From a bacterium (GTDB taxonomy: Bacteria > Actinomycetota > Acidimicrobiia > Spongiisociales > Spongiisociaceae), in assembly GCA_028821575.1 (NCBI GenBank), contig JAPPFW010000002.1:62001-126000 (forward strand): a stretch of 64,000 nt of DNA, given 5' to 3'. Positions 56,384-64,000 of the stretch are shown piece by piece; within the stretch, counting starts at the first letter, position 1, and each line of letters begins with the position of its first letter. Position numbers and translations under genes: made by a program. The notes under the pieces are model-generated. The model made no database searches. It was not told the origin of the DNA and saw only the letters and a list, made by a program, of their open reading frames with translations.

Positions 56384-58149
56384 TGTTCACCTCCTCTTCC
56401 CAGTCGTTCGATCAGGCCGCTGTGCTGGGCTTGGAAGATGGCCTCGTCGTAGTGGCTCTCCAGGAGGTCGAGCTCTTCGTCGAAGGCCTTCTTCAGGCTC
56501 CACAGCATGATCAGGAGCACGAATAGGAAGGGCAGTCCGGTCGCCACCGCTGCCGTTTGTAGGGCGGACAGGCCGCCTCCGGCCAGCAACACGATTGCCA
56601 CCGCGCCTTCCATCAACGCCCAGAACACGCGCTGCGGTTTAGGCGAGTCGAGCTTTCCGCCCGAGGTCAGGTGGTCCACCACCAGGGATCCCGAGTCCGA
56701 CGAGGTGACGAAGAACGAGACCAGTAGCAGGATGCCCACTATCGAGACGAAGAAGGTCCATGGGAAGGCCTCCAGCATCACGAACAGGGCGGTCGCCACG
56801 TTCTCGTTGACGGCAGTGGCCACGTCCAGCGTACCGCGCATCTGGAGATCCATAGCCGCTCCGCCGAACACCGCGAACCACAGGAAGCACAGCAGGCAGG
56901 GAAGGACGATCACACCGATGATCATCTCCCGCACCGAGCGGCCCTTCGAGATTCTCGCGATGAACATACCGACGAAGGGGGACCAGGAGATCCACCATCC
57001 CCAGTAGAAGATGGTCCACCACTGCTGCCACTGGGTGTCGAGCAGCGCCGCGTTCCAGAACGAGAACTCGGGCAGGATCTGGATGTAGACCCCGATGCTC
57101 TCCACGTACAGCGACAGGACCAGCAGGGTGGGACCCACCAGGAGCACGAAGATCAGGAAGGCCGCGGCCAGCCAGACGTTGAGCGCGCTGAGCCTCTTGA
57201 CTCCGGCGTCCAAGCCCGCCACCACCGAGATGGTGGCCAGCCCCGTGATACCCGCGATGAGCACTATCTGGGTCAACAAGGTGTCCGGTACACCGAAGAC
57301 CTTGTTCAGCCCCGCGGCAGCCTGTGAGGCGCCGAATCCCAGCGAGGTGGCCAAGCCGAAGAGGGTGGCCACAACGGTAAGGATGTCAATGGCGTTGCCC
57401 CATCCGCCGTAGATCCTCGGCCCGAGGATCGGGTAGAAGACCGAACGGAAGGTCAGGGGTAATCCCCGGTTGTAGGCGAAGAACCCCAAGGCTAGGGCTA
57501 CCAGGCCGTACAGCGCCCATCCATGAATCCCCCAGTGGAGGTAGGAAGTCGCCAAAGACGCCCGGGCGGCACCCGTCGACAAGGGTTCTACATCGAACAG
57601 GGGAGGCGGTGCCGTCAGGTGGAAGATCGGCTCTGCAACACCCCAGAACATCAGCCCGATTCCGAGACCGGCCGAGATCAGCATGGCGTACCAGGCGGCC
57701 GTGGAGAACTCCGGAAGGGCCGTCGGACCGCCTAGTCGGATCTTGCCGTACCTGCCCAACGCGAAGTAGAGCGCCGCCCCGATGAAGATGTTGAACGAGA
57801 TTATGTACAGCCAGCCCACCTTCTCGTTGATGAAGTTGAGTATGGCGCTGAATACCCCGCCCGCTGCATCAGGGAAGATCAGAGTGGCCGCGATGAAGAT
57901 CAGGAGGAAGCCGGCAGCGTAGAACGTCACCTGGGGATGGATGTCGAATCCCCACTTGACGATGTTCTTGTCACCGGGTTCCCGGTCGGCTACCTCGGGA
58001 TAGAAGTCGATGTCCGGGTCGATCTGAAGACCCTCGAAGTGCCCACGCTCCCGGATGGCGGCCTCTCGGCGGCGTTCTTCGTCCCGCTCCCAGTCGTCAT
58101 AGGCCTCCGAGATACTTGTGAGGTCTAGGTCCTGGTCGTGGTCAGCCAT
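56380..58149 (-). CDS. BCCT family betaine/choline/carnitine transporter
   Basis: A 589-residue secondary transporter for quaternary-ammonium compatible solutes, driven by Na+ or H+. Twelve helices. Key motifs: the unwound helix MFWGVAEPIFHLT, the substrate helix WGIHGWALYGLVAL and the BCCT signature YWGWWISWSPFVGMFIARISKGRSVRE. The N-terminal cytoplasmic 70 residues are very acidic and the C-terminal tail is charged, places where BetP-like members sense osmotic stress. Start ATG 58147-58149 (MADHDQDLDL) was chosen over the GTG at 58203. It precedes and overlaps the betaine-binding lipoprotein gene. Confidence 0.92.
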   Translation of the reverse strand: MADHDQDLDLTSISEAYDDWERDEERRREAAIRERGHFEGLQIDPDIDFYPEVADREPGDKNIVKWGFDIHPQVTFYAAGFLLIFIAATLIFPDAAGGVFSAILNFINEKVGWLYIISFNIFIGAALYFALGRYGKIRLGGPTALPEFSTAAWYAMLISAGLGIGLMFWGVAEPIFHLTAPPPLFDVEPLSTGAARASLATSYLHWGIHGWALYGLVALALGFFAYNRGLPLTFRSVFYPILGPRIYGGWGNAIDILTVVATLFGLATSLGFGASQAAAGLNKVFGVPDTLLTQIVLIAGITGLATISVVAGLDAGVKRLSALNVWLAAAFLIFVLLVGPTLLVLSLYVESIGVYIQILPEFSFWNAALLDTQWQQWWTIFYWGWWISWSPFVGMFIARISKGRSVREMIIGVIVLPCLLCFLWFAVFGGAAMDLQMRGTLDVATAVNENVATALFVMLEAFPWTFFVSIVGILLLVSFFVTSSDSGSLVVDHLTSGGKLDSPKPQRVFWALMEGAVAIVLLAGGGLSALQTAAVATGLPFLFVLLIMLWSLKKAFDEELDLLESHYDEAIFQAQHSGLIERLGRGGEQ

Positions 58150-58274
58150 GGCGTTGTCCCACGTCGTAGCAAACCATCTATCGCTCCTCTCTCTAGACGC
58201 CACCGGGCGGAGCAGTCCTCTCCCGGTAGTGTGACCCTACATAGCAGGGTGCTTGGGGTGTCGGGAATCCATTC

Positions 58275-58308
58275 GTTTTCTTCATCTTTAGAGCAGTTTT
58301 CTTTATCT
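58275..58308. promoter_or_regulatory. Direct-repeat operator candidate between BCCT and channel genes
   Basis: GTTTTCTTCATCT (58275-58287) and GTTTTCTTTATCT (58296-58308) are 13-bp direct repeats with one mismatch, spaced 21 bases start to start, that is two helical turns on the same face of DNA. They lie in the 216-bp divergent promoter region and are strikingly AT-rich for this genome. A dimeric regulator could control both genes. Confidence 0.5.
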
Positions 58309-58365
58309 CTGGTACAGACGCGCTGTCGTCTCGCTACTCTTCGGCTCCCCTAACCGGATGAATCG

Positions 58366-60450
58366 ATGCGCCGAACACCGCTAGCTGTCCTGGGAGTCCT
58401 GGTAACAGTGCTGCTCGTGTGGGTTGGGACTGGGCCTGGAGCCGGGCAATCGGAGCACGAGACGGCGGACGACCCGCGGGTCCGGATGGCCCGGGCGACG
58501 TGGGACACAGGATGGTTCCAGGCGGAGGTGTACAAGCTCCTTCTCGAACGCCTGGGGTACCGGGTGGATGGTCCGGTAACGATGGAGAACGACGAGTTCT
58601 ACCATTCGGTGGCAGCGGGAGATGTTGATCTCTGGGTCAACGGGTGGTTCCCGAGTCACGATCGACAACTCGAGCATGGACTCGTCGAAACGGTGGGTAC
58701 CCAGGTCGACGCGGGAGCATTGCAGGGTTACTTCGTCGATTCGGCCACTGCCTCGGAGCACGGAATTACGAACCTCGGCGATCTGGCCGACCCGTCACTG
58801 GCAGCCCTGTTCGACCTCGACGGCAACGGCAAAGCGGACCTCATCGGCTGCGACGTCGGCTGGGCTTGCGCCGACATCATCCACCACCACCTAACGGCTT
58901 ATCGATTGGCCGGCACCGTCGAGCAGGTCCAGGGGGACTACTCGCCCCTCATCTCCGAGACCATCGCTCGCCAGCGGGCCGGAGAGGCCGTGCTCTACTA
59001 CACATGGACCCCCAACTGGACCGTGGGAGAACTCGTTCCCGGCCGGGATGTGGTGTGGCTGGAAACCCCGTTCCCCTCGCTCCCACCCGACCAGGAAGCC
59101 TTCCTCGACCGGACCTCCATCCCCGGGCTTCCCGGATGCGCGAACGATCCGTGCCAGGTCGGTTGGCCTCCCAACGACATCAGAGCAGTGGCGAACTCCG
59201 GTTTCCTGGCGCACAACCCAGTCGTGCGGAAGCTCCTGGAGCAGGTGGTGATACCCCTGGAGGACATCTCGGCGCAGAACGCCCTGATGGTCGCGGACGA
59301 GGGAGATCCGGAGGACTTCCGACGCCACGCGGAGGACTGGGCTCTGGCCAACGATGCCATGGTCTCAGAGTGGATACACAGAGCCGACCCCGATGCCCTC
59401 GTGCTCGCTGCTCAGCAACAGGCCACCCCGGTTACCGGCGGCGTACTGCGGGTGGCGGCGCGAGCCCTTCCCCCCTTCGTCATCTACGAGAACCGTGGCT
59501 ACAGCGGGTTCGAGGTAGCGCTCATCCGCCTCATCGCGGCTCATCTGGGCATGCAGGTCGAGATCTACGCGGTCGACACCGTCGCCAAACAGATGGACGA
59601 CATAACCCGCGGCATCGCCCAGGTGGGACTGGGAGGCGTAGCCGTGACAGGACCCCGGGAGGAGAGGGTGGACTTCTCGCTGCCGGTCCTCGACACCGGT
59701 CTCACGGTGATGGCGCCAACCCACGCCTCGCAGGGAGTGGGAAACCGGATCGTCACGTTTTTCCGTGCCATCACCTCCTCGGACCTGCCGTGGTTGATGG
59801 TGGTGTTCGGGATAGTCGTGCTGGTTTCCGCCCATCTGATCTGGTGGCTGGAGCGCCATCACAACCCCGACTTCGCCGTCCCGTACAGACGCGGTATATG
59901 GGACTCCTTCTACTGGTCGGTGGTCACCATGAGCACGGTCGGGTACGGCGACAAGGTCGCGCGAGGCGGGCTGGGTCGAGGTTTCGCGCTCGTCTGGATC
60001 GCGCTGGGCACCCTGGTCTTCGCCAGCTTCACCGCCTCTATCGCGTCGTCGCTGGCCGTGAGCGAATTGCGCGGCGAGATATCGGGACCTGGGGATCTTC
60101 CGGGCCACCGGGTGGCAACAGTGTCCGGATCAGCGGGCGACGCCTATCTGGTGGCGGTCGGCGTCGGCCCGGTCCTGGTCGACGACATCGGCGAGGCATA
60201 CCGGCTCCTGGAGGAAGGGGATGTCGAAGCCATCGTGTTCGACGCCCCGGTCCTGCAATTCCACACGGCCCACGAGGGAGCCGGCGCAATCACCACCGTT
60301 GGACCGCTCTTCGAGAGGGTCCAGTACGCCCTCATGCTCAGCGAGGCGGATCCCGAACTACGCGAACGAGTCAACCTGGCCTTGCTGGAGCTGATCGAGA
60401 GCGGCCTCTACCGCCAGGTCCACGAGCGATGGTTCGGCGCCTTCGGCTGA
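58366..60450 (+). CDS. Betaine-binding domain fused to a glutamate-receptor-like potassium channel
   Basis: A 694-residue receptor channel. Signal peptide 1-28. Residues 35-345: ProX/OpuAC binding domain, with cage-type motifs ATWDTGWFQ, LWVNGWFPSHD, CDVGWACAD and YYTWTPNW shared with the lipoprotein at 55442. Residues 358-452: S1 half of an SBP_bac_3/iGluR ligand domain (PPFVIYENRGYSGFE; Arg431 in VTGPREERVDFS binds an amino-acid carboxylate in this family). M1 473-494; pore helix 511-522; selectivity filter TVGYGD 524-529; M2 539-563 containing SFTASIAS, close to the iGluR gating motif SYTANLAA. S2 half 570-690, with Asp626 in VFDAPVLQF. Order: binding domain-S1-M1-P-M2-S2. Expected to assemble as a tetramer. 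Confidence 0.9.
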   Translation: MRRTPLAVLGVLVTVLLVWVGTGPGAGQSEHETADDPRVRMARATWDTGWFQAEVYKLLLERLGYRVDGPVTMENDEFYHSVAAGDVDLWVNGWFPSHDRQLEHGLVETVGTQVDAGALQGYFVDSATASEHGITNLGDLADPSLAALFDLDGNGKADLIGCDVGWACADIIHHHLTAYRLAGTVEQVQGDYSPLISETIARQRAGEAVLYYTWTPNWTVGELVPGRDVVWLETPFPSLPPDQEAFLDRTSIPGLPGCANDPCQVGWPPNDIRAVANSGFLAHNPVVRKLLEQVVIPLEDISAQNALMVADEGDPEDFRRHAEDWALANDAMVSEWIHRADPDALVLAAQQQATPVTGGVLRVAARALPPFVIYENRGYSGFEVALIRLIAAHLGMQVEIYAVDTVAKQMDDITRGIAQVGLGGVAVTGPREERVDFSLPVLDTGLTVMAPTHASQGVGNRIVTFFRAITSSDLPWLMVVFGIVVLVSAHLIWWLERHHNPDFAVPYRRGIWDSFYWSVVTMSTVGYGDKVARGGLGRGFALVWIALGTLVFASFTASIASSLAVSELRGEISGPGDLPGHRVATVSGSAGDAYLVAVGVGPVLVDDIGEAYRLLEEGDVEAIVFDAPVLQFHTAHEGAGAITTVGPLFERVQYALMLSEADPELRERVNLALLELIESGLYRQVHERWFGAFG

Positions 60451-60528
60451 TCCACACCCCGTCACCCGTCCACCATCACCCGTCGGCCGGCAACGGATAA
60501 CCGACCACGGGCAACCGGCAACGGGCAC
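60451..60528. repeat. CACCCGTC / CGGGCAACCGG low-complexity tract before uvrC
   Basis: Irregular short units (CACCCGTC twice; GGCAACGG, GGCAACCGG, CAACGGGCA). It fills the spacer up to the -10 box of uvrC. Confidence 0.5.
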
Positions 60529-60534
60529 TAGCCT
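60529..60534 (+). promoter_or_regulatory. -10 box of uvrC
   Basis: TAGCCT, preceded by CAC as in uvrB. A transcript starting about seven bases later would begin at ATG 60540, which opens a six-codon frame whose TGA overlaps the uvrC GTG. Confidence 0.45.
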
Positions 60535-60556
60535 TGCAGATGACAGGAGCCATCCC

Positions 60557-62389
60557 GTGAAGCGACCTCCACCAGCCGAGATTCCCGACGCACCAGGTGC
60601 CTACCTGTTCCGGGACGCCTATGGGCAGGTGACCTATGTCGGCAAGGCCAAGTCGCTTCGCAAGCGCGTGGCGTCCTACTTCTCAAGAGATCTCGCGCCG
60701 CGCACCCGGGCGATGATCGACTCCTCCCGCCGCGTCGAGTGGATAGTGGTGGACAGCGAAGTGGCGGCGCTCTTTCTCGAGTACTCCCTGATCAAGGAGC
60801 ACCTTCCCCGGTTCAACATCAGGCTGAGGGACGACAAGAGCTATCCCTACCTAGCCATCACCCGCTCCGACCAGTGGCCCCGCGCCAGAGTGGTGCGCGG
60901 CTCGAAAAAGAAGGGTACGCAGTACTTCGGGCCCTTCGCTCACGCCTACGCCATCCGCAACACGCTCGACCTGCTTCTCAAGTCCCTACCGATCCGCACC
61001 TGCTCGGACACCGTGTTCCGCCGCCACCAACTAAAGGACCGGCCGTGCATCGAGTACGAGATCGAACGCTGCTCGGCGCCGTGTGTCGGTTACGTCGATC
61101 CAGACACCTACGCCGAGTACGTGGACGGCTTGGCCCAGGTACTGACCGGACGCGCGGAGGAGTTGTTGGTGCGCCTGGAACGCCGCATGCTCGCCGCCTC
61201 CGACCGGCTCGAGTACGAACGGGCCGCCCGCATCAGGGATCAGGTCCGCGACGTCCGCCGGGCGGTGGCTCGGCAGGAGGTGGTGACCGATCGTCCCGAG
61301 GAGTTCGACCTGATCGCCACGGAAGGAGACGACCTCGAAGTATCAGTACAGGTGCTGAAGATACGGAGCGGGCGGATCGTAGGCCGGCTGGGATCCATCA
61401 TCGACAAGGTCGAGGACGTCACGCCGGCGCAGATCATGGCAACGGTGCTCCGTGACCTTTACGACGAGGCCTCTCCGCCTCCCCGCCTGATCCTGGTGGA
61501 GGCTCTCCCTCCCGCAGACGAGCCCTGGTCGGATCTGCTGTCCAGGCGGCGGGGATCCCGGGTGACGCTCAGGGTTCCCCAGCGGGGGGCCAAACGCCGG
61601 CTCATGCAGACTGCCAAGACCAACGCAGCGGATGCCTTCGTGCGACACCGGCTCCGGCGCCAATCCGACCACAACGCCCGAGCCAAGGACCTGAGGAGTC
61701 TCCAGGCGGTACTTGCCCTGCGCGAGCCGCCGCTGCGGATAGAGGCCTACGACATATCCACCATCCAGGGGCGCCACACGGTCGGATCCATGGTGGTTCT
61801 GGAGGACGGACTGCCACGCCGGAGCGACTACCGGCGGTTCCGCATCCGCACGGTACAGGGCCAGGATGACTTCTCCTCGATGGAGGAGGTGATCCGTCGC
61901 CGATTCGCGGCGTACATGCAGGATCTGGAGAAGCCCGTCTCCGAACGCGGGAAGTTCGCCTATCCCCCTTCCCTGGTGCTGATCGACGGCGGGCCCGGAC
62001 AGATCGGGCGCGCCGTGGAGGTCATCGACCGTTTCGACCTCCAGATACCGGTGGCCGGCCTGGCCAAGCGGATGGAGGAGGTCTACGTTCCGGGACAGCC
62101 CGAGCCGATCATCATCCCGAGGGACCAACCGGCGCTTCACCTCCTGCAGCGGGTTAGGGACGAAGCACACCGCTTCGCGCTCATGTACCACCGCCAACTC
62201 CGGGGCAAGCGTATGATCGACTCGATCCTCGATGATGTCTACGGCATCGGCCCGGCTCGCAAGAAGGCCCTGATCCGCGAGTTCGGGTCGGTGAAGCAGA
62301 TGAGGAACGCCGATCTGGAACGGCTGGCCCGGGTGGTACCGCTGAATGTCGCCGAGAACCTCTACGCTACGCTCCATGGCAACAACTGA
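60557..62389 (+). CDS. uvrC: Excinuclease ABC subunit C
   Basis: Dual-incision nuclease of nucleotide excision repair. It has 610 residues. The GIY-YIG domain for the 3' cut is GAYLFRDAYGQVTYVGKAKSLRKRV (15-39); a Cys-rich region CIEYEIERCSAPCVGY follows; the UVR helix is at about 200-235; the RNase H-like domain for the 5' cut has EAYDISTIQG and LVLIDGGPGQ; the two HhH motifs at the end are DDVYGIGPARKKALIREFGS and LARVVPLNVAENLY. GTG 60557 is supported by ACAGGAG. rapZ starts 14 bases before its end. Confidence 0.97.
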   Translation: MKRPPPAEIPDAPGAYLFRDAYGQVTYVGKAKSLRKRVASYFSRDLAPRTRAMIDSSRRVEWIVVDSEVAALFLEYSLIKEHLPRFNIRLRDDKSYPYLAITRSDQWPRARVVRGSKKKGTQYFGPFAHAYAIRNTLDLLLKSLPIRTCSDTVFRRHQLKDRPCIEYEIERCSAPCVGYVDPDTYAEYVDGLAQVLTGRAEELLVRLERRMLAASDRLEYERAARIRDQVRDVRRAVARQEVVTDRPEEFDLIATEGDDLEVSVQVLKIRSGRIVGRLGSIIDKVEDVTPAQIMATVLRDLYDEASPPPRLILVEALPPADEPWSDLLSRRRGSRVTLRVPQRGAKRRLMQTAKTNAADAFVRHRLRRQSDHNARAKDLRSLQAVLALREPPLRIEAYDISTIQGRHTVGSMVVLEDGLPRRSDYRRFRIRTVQGQDDFSSMEEVIRRRFAAYMQDLEKPVSERGKFAYPPSLVLIDGGPGQIGRAVEVIDRFDLQIPVAGLAKRMEEVYVPGQPEPIIIPRDQPALHLLQRVRDEAHRFALMYHRQLRGKRMIDSILDDVYGIGPARKKALIREFGSVKQMRNADLERLARVVPLNVAENLYATLHGNN

Positions 62390-63269
62390 GAGTGAGCGCC
62401 GCGGGTCAGGGGGTGAGAGCCCCCGACTTCTGGTGCTCACCGGCCTCTCGGGCGCCGGGCGTTCGAGCGGTGCCAAGGTCCTCGAGGATCTCGGCTTCTA
62501 CGTCATCGACAACCTCCCGCCCGATCTGCTCCGCCAAGCGGTCGACCTCAACAACCTGCGGGAAGGCAGCCGGCACCTCGCCGTAGTAGTGGACAGCCGG
62601 GGTGGTTTCCCCCTCAACGAACTCGAGGACCACTTCCGCGAACTGGAGAGGGCCGGCATCCAGGTGACCCTGGTATTCCTCGACGCCGACGATGACGTCC
62701 TGATCCGCCGCTACGAGGAGCACCGTCGCCCCCACCCTCTCGGCCTGGAGACCCTTGCCGATTCGATAGCAGCGGAACGGGCGATGATGGCCGACCTGCG
62801 GCTGCGGGCCGACATGTACGTCAACACCAGCGAGACCAACGTCCACCAGCTCCGGAGTTGGTTCGCCCATCACCTGTCCGCCTTGGTGGACGACCACCCG
62901 ATGCGTCTGGCGGTCACCTCGTTCGGGTTCAAGAACGGCACGCCGCGGGATGTCGACCTGATGTTCGACGTGAGGTTCCTGCCCAACCCGCATTGGAAGA
63001 CCGAACTGCGGCCTCTCACAGGACAGCACGCCGAGGTTCGAAGACACGTGCTGTCCAACGGCGATGCCGCCGGTTTCCTCGACAGGCTGCGCGACCTTCT
63101 CTCGTTCCTGGTTCCCCGTTACCGGGAGGAGGGGAAATCGTACGTGAGCATCGGGATAGGCTGCACGGGGGGGCGCCATCGCTCGGTAGCCATTGCCGAA
63201 GAACTGGCAAGCTGGCTGGTGGGCCGCGGGTACCACGCTACGGTCCGCCACCGCGACATCGACGAGTAA
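62376..63269 (+). CDS. rapZ: RapZ/YvcJ-type nucleotide-binding protein
   Basis: A 297-residue P-loop protein. Walker A is GLSGAGRS (23-30), with Arg in place of the usual Lys as is common in actinobacteria. FYVIDNLPPDLL and the C-terminal IGIGCTGGRHRSVAIAEEL are universal in the family. In E. coli it guides RNase E to the GlmZ sRNA; in Gram-positives it influences competence and division by an unclear route. ATG 62376 overlaps uvrC by 14 bases. In many actinobacteria it is followed by yvcK, whiA and gap; here pgk comes directly after. Confidence 0.93.
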   Translation: MATTESERRGSGGESPRLLVLTGLSGAGRSSGAKVLEDLGFYVIDNLPPDLLRQAVDLNNLREGSRHLAVVVDSRGGFPLNELEDHFRELERAGIQVTLVFLDADDDVLIRRYEEHRRPHPLGLETLADSIAAERAMMADLRLRADMYVNTSETNVHQLRSWFAHHLSALVDDHPMRLAVTSFGFKNGTPRDVDLMFDVRFLPNPHWKTELRPLTGQHAEVRRHVLSNGDAAGFLDRLRDLLSFLVPRYREEGKSYVSIGIGCTGGRHRSVAIAEELASWLVGRGYHATVRHRDIDE

Positions 63270-63305
63270 CGCCGGGCGGGAAGCCATAGAAAGAGGAGAG
63301 GATCA

Positions 63306-64000
63306 ATGCGGTCGTTCCTGACCCTCGCCGACCTCGACGTTGAGGATCGCACGGTGCTTGTCAGATCGGATCTGAACGTACCGATCGAGAACGGGAGGGT
63401 CACCGACGATTTCCGGCTTCGGGCAACCTCGCCGACCATCGCCCTGCTGAGAGACGCTGGCGCCGCGGTGGTCGTGTGCAGCCATCTGGGACGTCCCGGA
63501 GGGCGGGTCGACGAGGAATTGCGAATGGCGCCTGTGGCCTCCGCCCTGTCCGGCATCGGCGGGTTCCCGGTGGCCTCGGCGGTCGACACGGTCGGGCCGG
63601 ACGCCCGGGACCTCGTCGCACAGGCCGAGGCCGGGGACGTGGTTCTCCTCGAGAACACCCGCTTCCATCCCGGTGAGACAACCAACGAGGCCGGTCTCGC
63701 AGCCGCATTGGCCGAACTGGCAGACCTCTTCGTGCTCGACGCCTTCGGATCGGCCCACCGTGCCCATGCATCCACCGCAGGAGTGACCGATCACCTGAGA
63801 TCGGCGGCGGGCCCCCTCTTGGTCCGCGAACTCGAGGCCTTCCGCACGCTGATGGACGACCCTCCGCGACCCTTCACGGTCCTCTTGGGAGGAGCCAAGG
63901 TGTCCGACAAGCTCCCCCTCATCCGCGCTCTGCTTCCCGCCGTGGACGCCATGCTGGTCGGCGGAGGTATGTGTTTCAGCCTCTTGGCCGCCGATGGCTA
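63306..64000 (+). CDS. pgk: Phosphoglycerate kinase, N-terminal part (cut by window edge)
   Basis: The first 231 residues of Pgk, which transfers phosphate between 1,3-bisphosphoglycerate and ADP. The N-terminal substrate domain shows VLVRSDLNVPIENGRVTDDFRLRA, VCSHLGRP and VLLENTRFHPGE with the basic-patch arginines and histidine, then FGSAHRAHAST and the start of the nucleotide domain, LLGGAKVSDKLPLI and VGGGM. Normal so far. The ATG is fixed by AGAGGAGAGG upstream. It probably shares a transcript with uvrC and rapZ. Confidence 0.96.
   Translation, partial: MRSFLTLADLDVEDRTVLVRSDLNVPIENGRVTDDFRLRATSPTIALLRDAGAAVVVCSHLGRPGGRVDEELRMAPVASALSGIGGFPVASAVDTVGPDARDLVAQAEAGDVVLLENTRFHPGETTNEAGLAAALAELADLFVLDAFGSAHRAHASTAGVTDHLRSAAGPLLVRELEAFRTLMDDPPRPFTVLLGGAKVSDKLPLIRALLPAVDAMLVGGGMCFSLLAADG

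Overview
The window is GC-rich chromosomal DNA from an actinobacterium. A mycothiol-dependent maleylpyruvate-isomerase-type protein, an F420-dependent LLM oxidoreductase, a DUF222/13E12-type HNH protein, LexA boxes of the GAAC-N4-GTTC type, an ImuA'-ImuB-DnaE2 mutasome and many GTG/TTG starts all point that way. I infer the class Acidimicrobiia or a close relative; no rRNA gene is present to prove it. Apart from one short accessory stretch the content is core genome.

Layout. 1-8.3 kb: cytochrome c tail, acyl-CoA ligase, AI-2E family permease, Fic AMPylase, mycothiol-type protein, thymidylate synthase, PhyH dioxygenase. 8.3-13.7 kb: thioesterase/xanthine phosphoribosyltransferase pair, endonuclease III, MATE and MFS exporters, CcdA. 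14-19.7 kb: SOS mutasome (imuA', imuB, dnaE2) with a LexA box before imuA' and before dnaE2. 19.8-20.5 kb: Phd/PIN toxin-antitoxin pair. 20.6-26.5 kb: trpE-ygfZ-trpC-trpF-trpB-trpA. 26.6-28.4 kb: lepA. 28.6-33 kb: tRNA-Leu(CAA) followed by a decayed accessory island: a frameshifted methylase tail, DUF433 with a truncated DUF5615 partner, a LexA-boxed leaderless HNH gene, a DrmB C-terminal fragment and an intact DrmC, which together look like the remains of a DISARM-type phage-defence locus. 33-43.8 kb: polA, rpsA, coaE, uvrB, an LLM oxidoreductase, an FGGY kinase and a VOC protein. 43.8-54 kb: a superfamily I helicase, a 1706-residue exonuclease-DinG-RecQ fusion and, divergently, uvrA. 54-55.3 kb: a phosphatase and a methyltransferase. 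55.4-60.5 kb: a betaine-binding lipoprotein, a BCCT transporter and a divergent ion-channel receptor. 60.5-64 kb: uvrC, rapZ and the start of pgk.

Two loci stand out. First, the gene at 58366-60450 encodes a glycine-betaine-binding (ProX/OpuAC) domain fused to a GluR0-like glutamate-receptor channel with a TVGYGD potassium filter. It is divergent from a BCCT betaine transporter and a free ProX lipoprotein, with an imperfect 13-bp direct repeat in the shared intergenic region. This looks like an osmolyte-sensing or osmolyte-gated potassium channel module. Second, one reading frame joins a DEDD exonuclease, a DinG helicase without Fe-S cysteines and a complete RecQ helicase; it lies just upstream of another helicase gene and back to back with uvrA.

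Regulatory texture is also informative. Several genes (dnaE2, HNH, polA, uvrB, trpE) have a TANNNT -10 box six bases before the start codon, as expected for leaderless mRNAs. Low-complexity CCAC-rich tracts lie directly upstream of the promoters of imuA', dnaE2, polA, uvrB, uvrA and uvrC.
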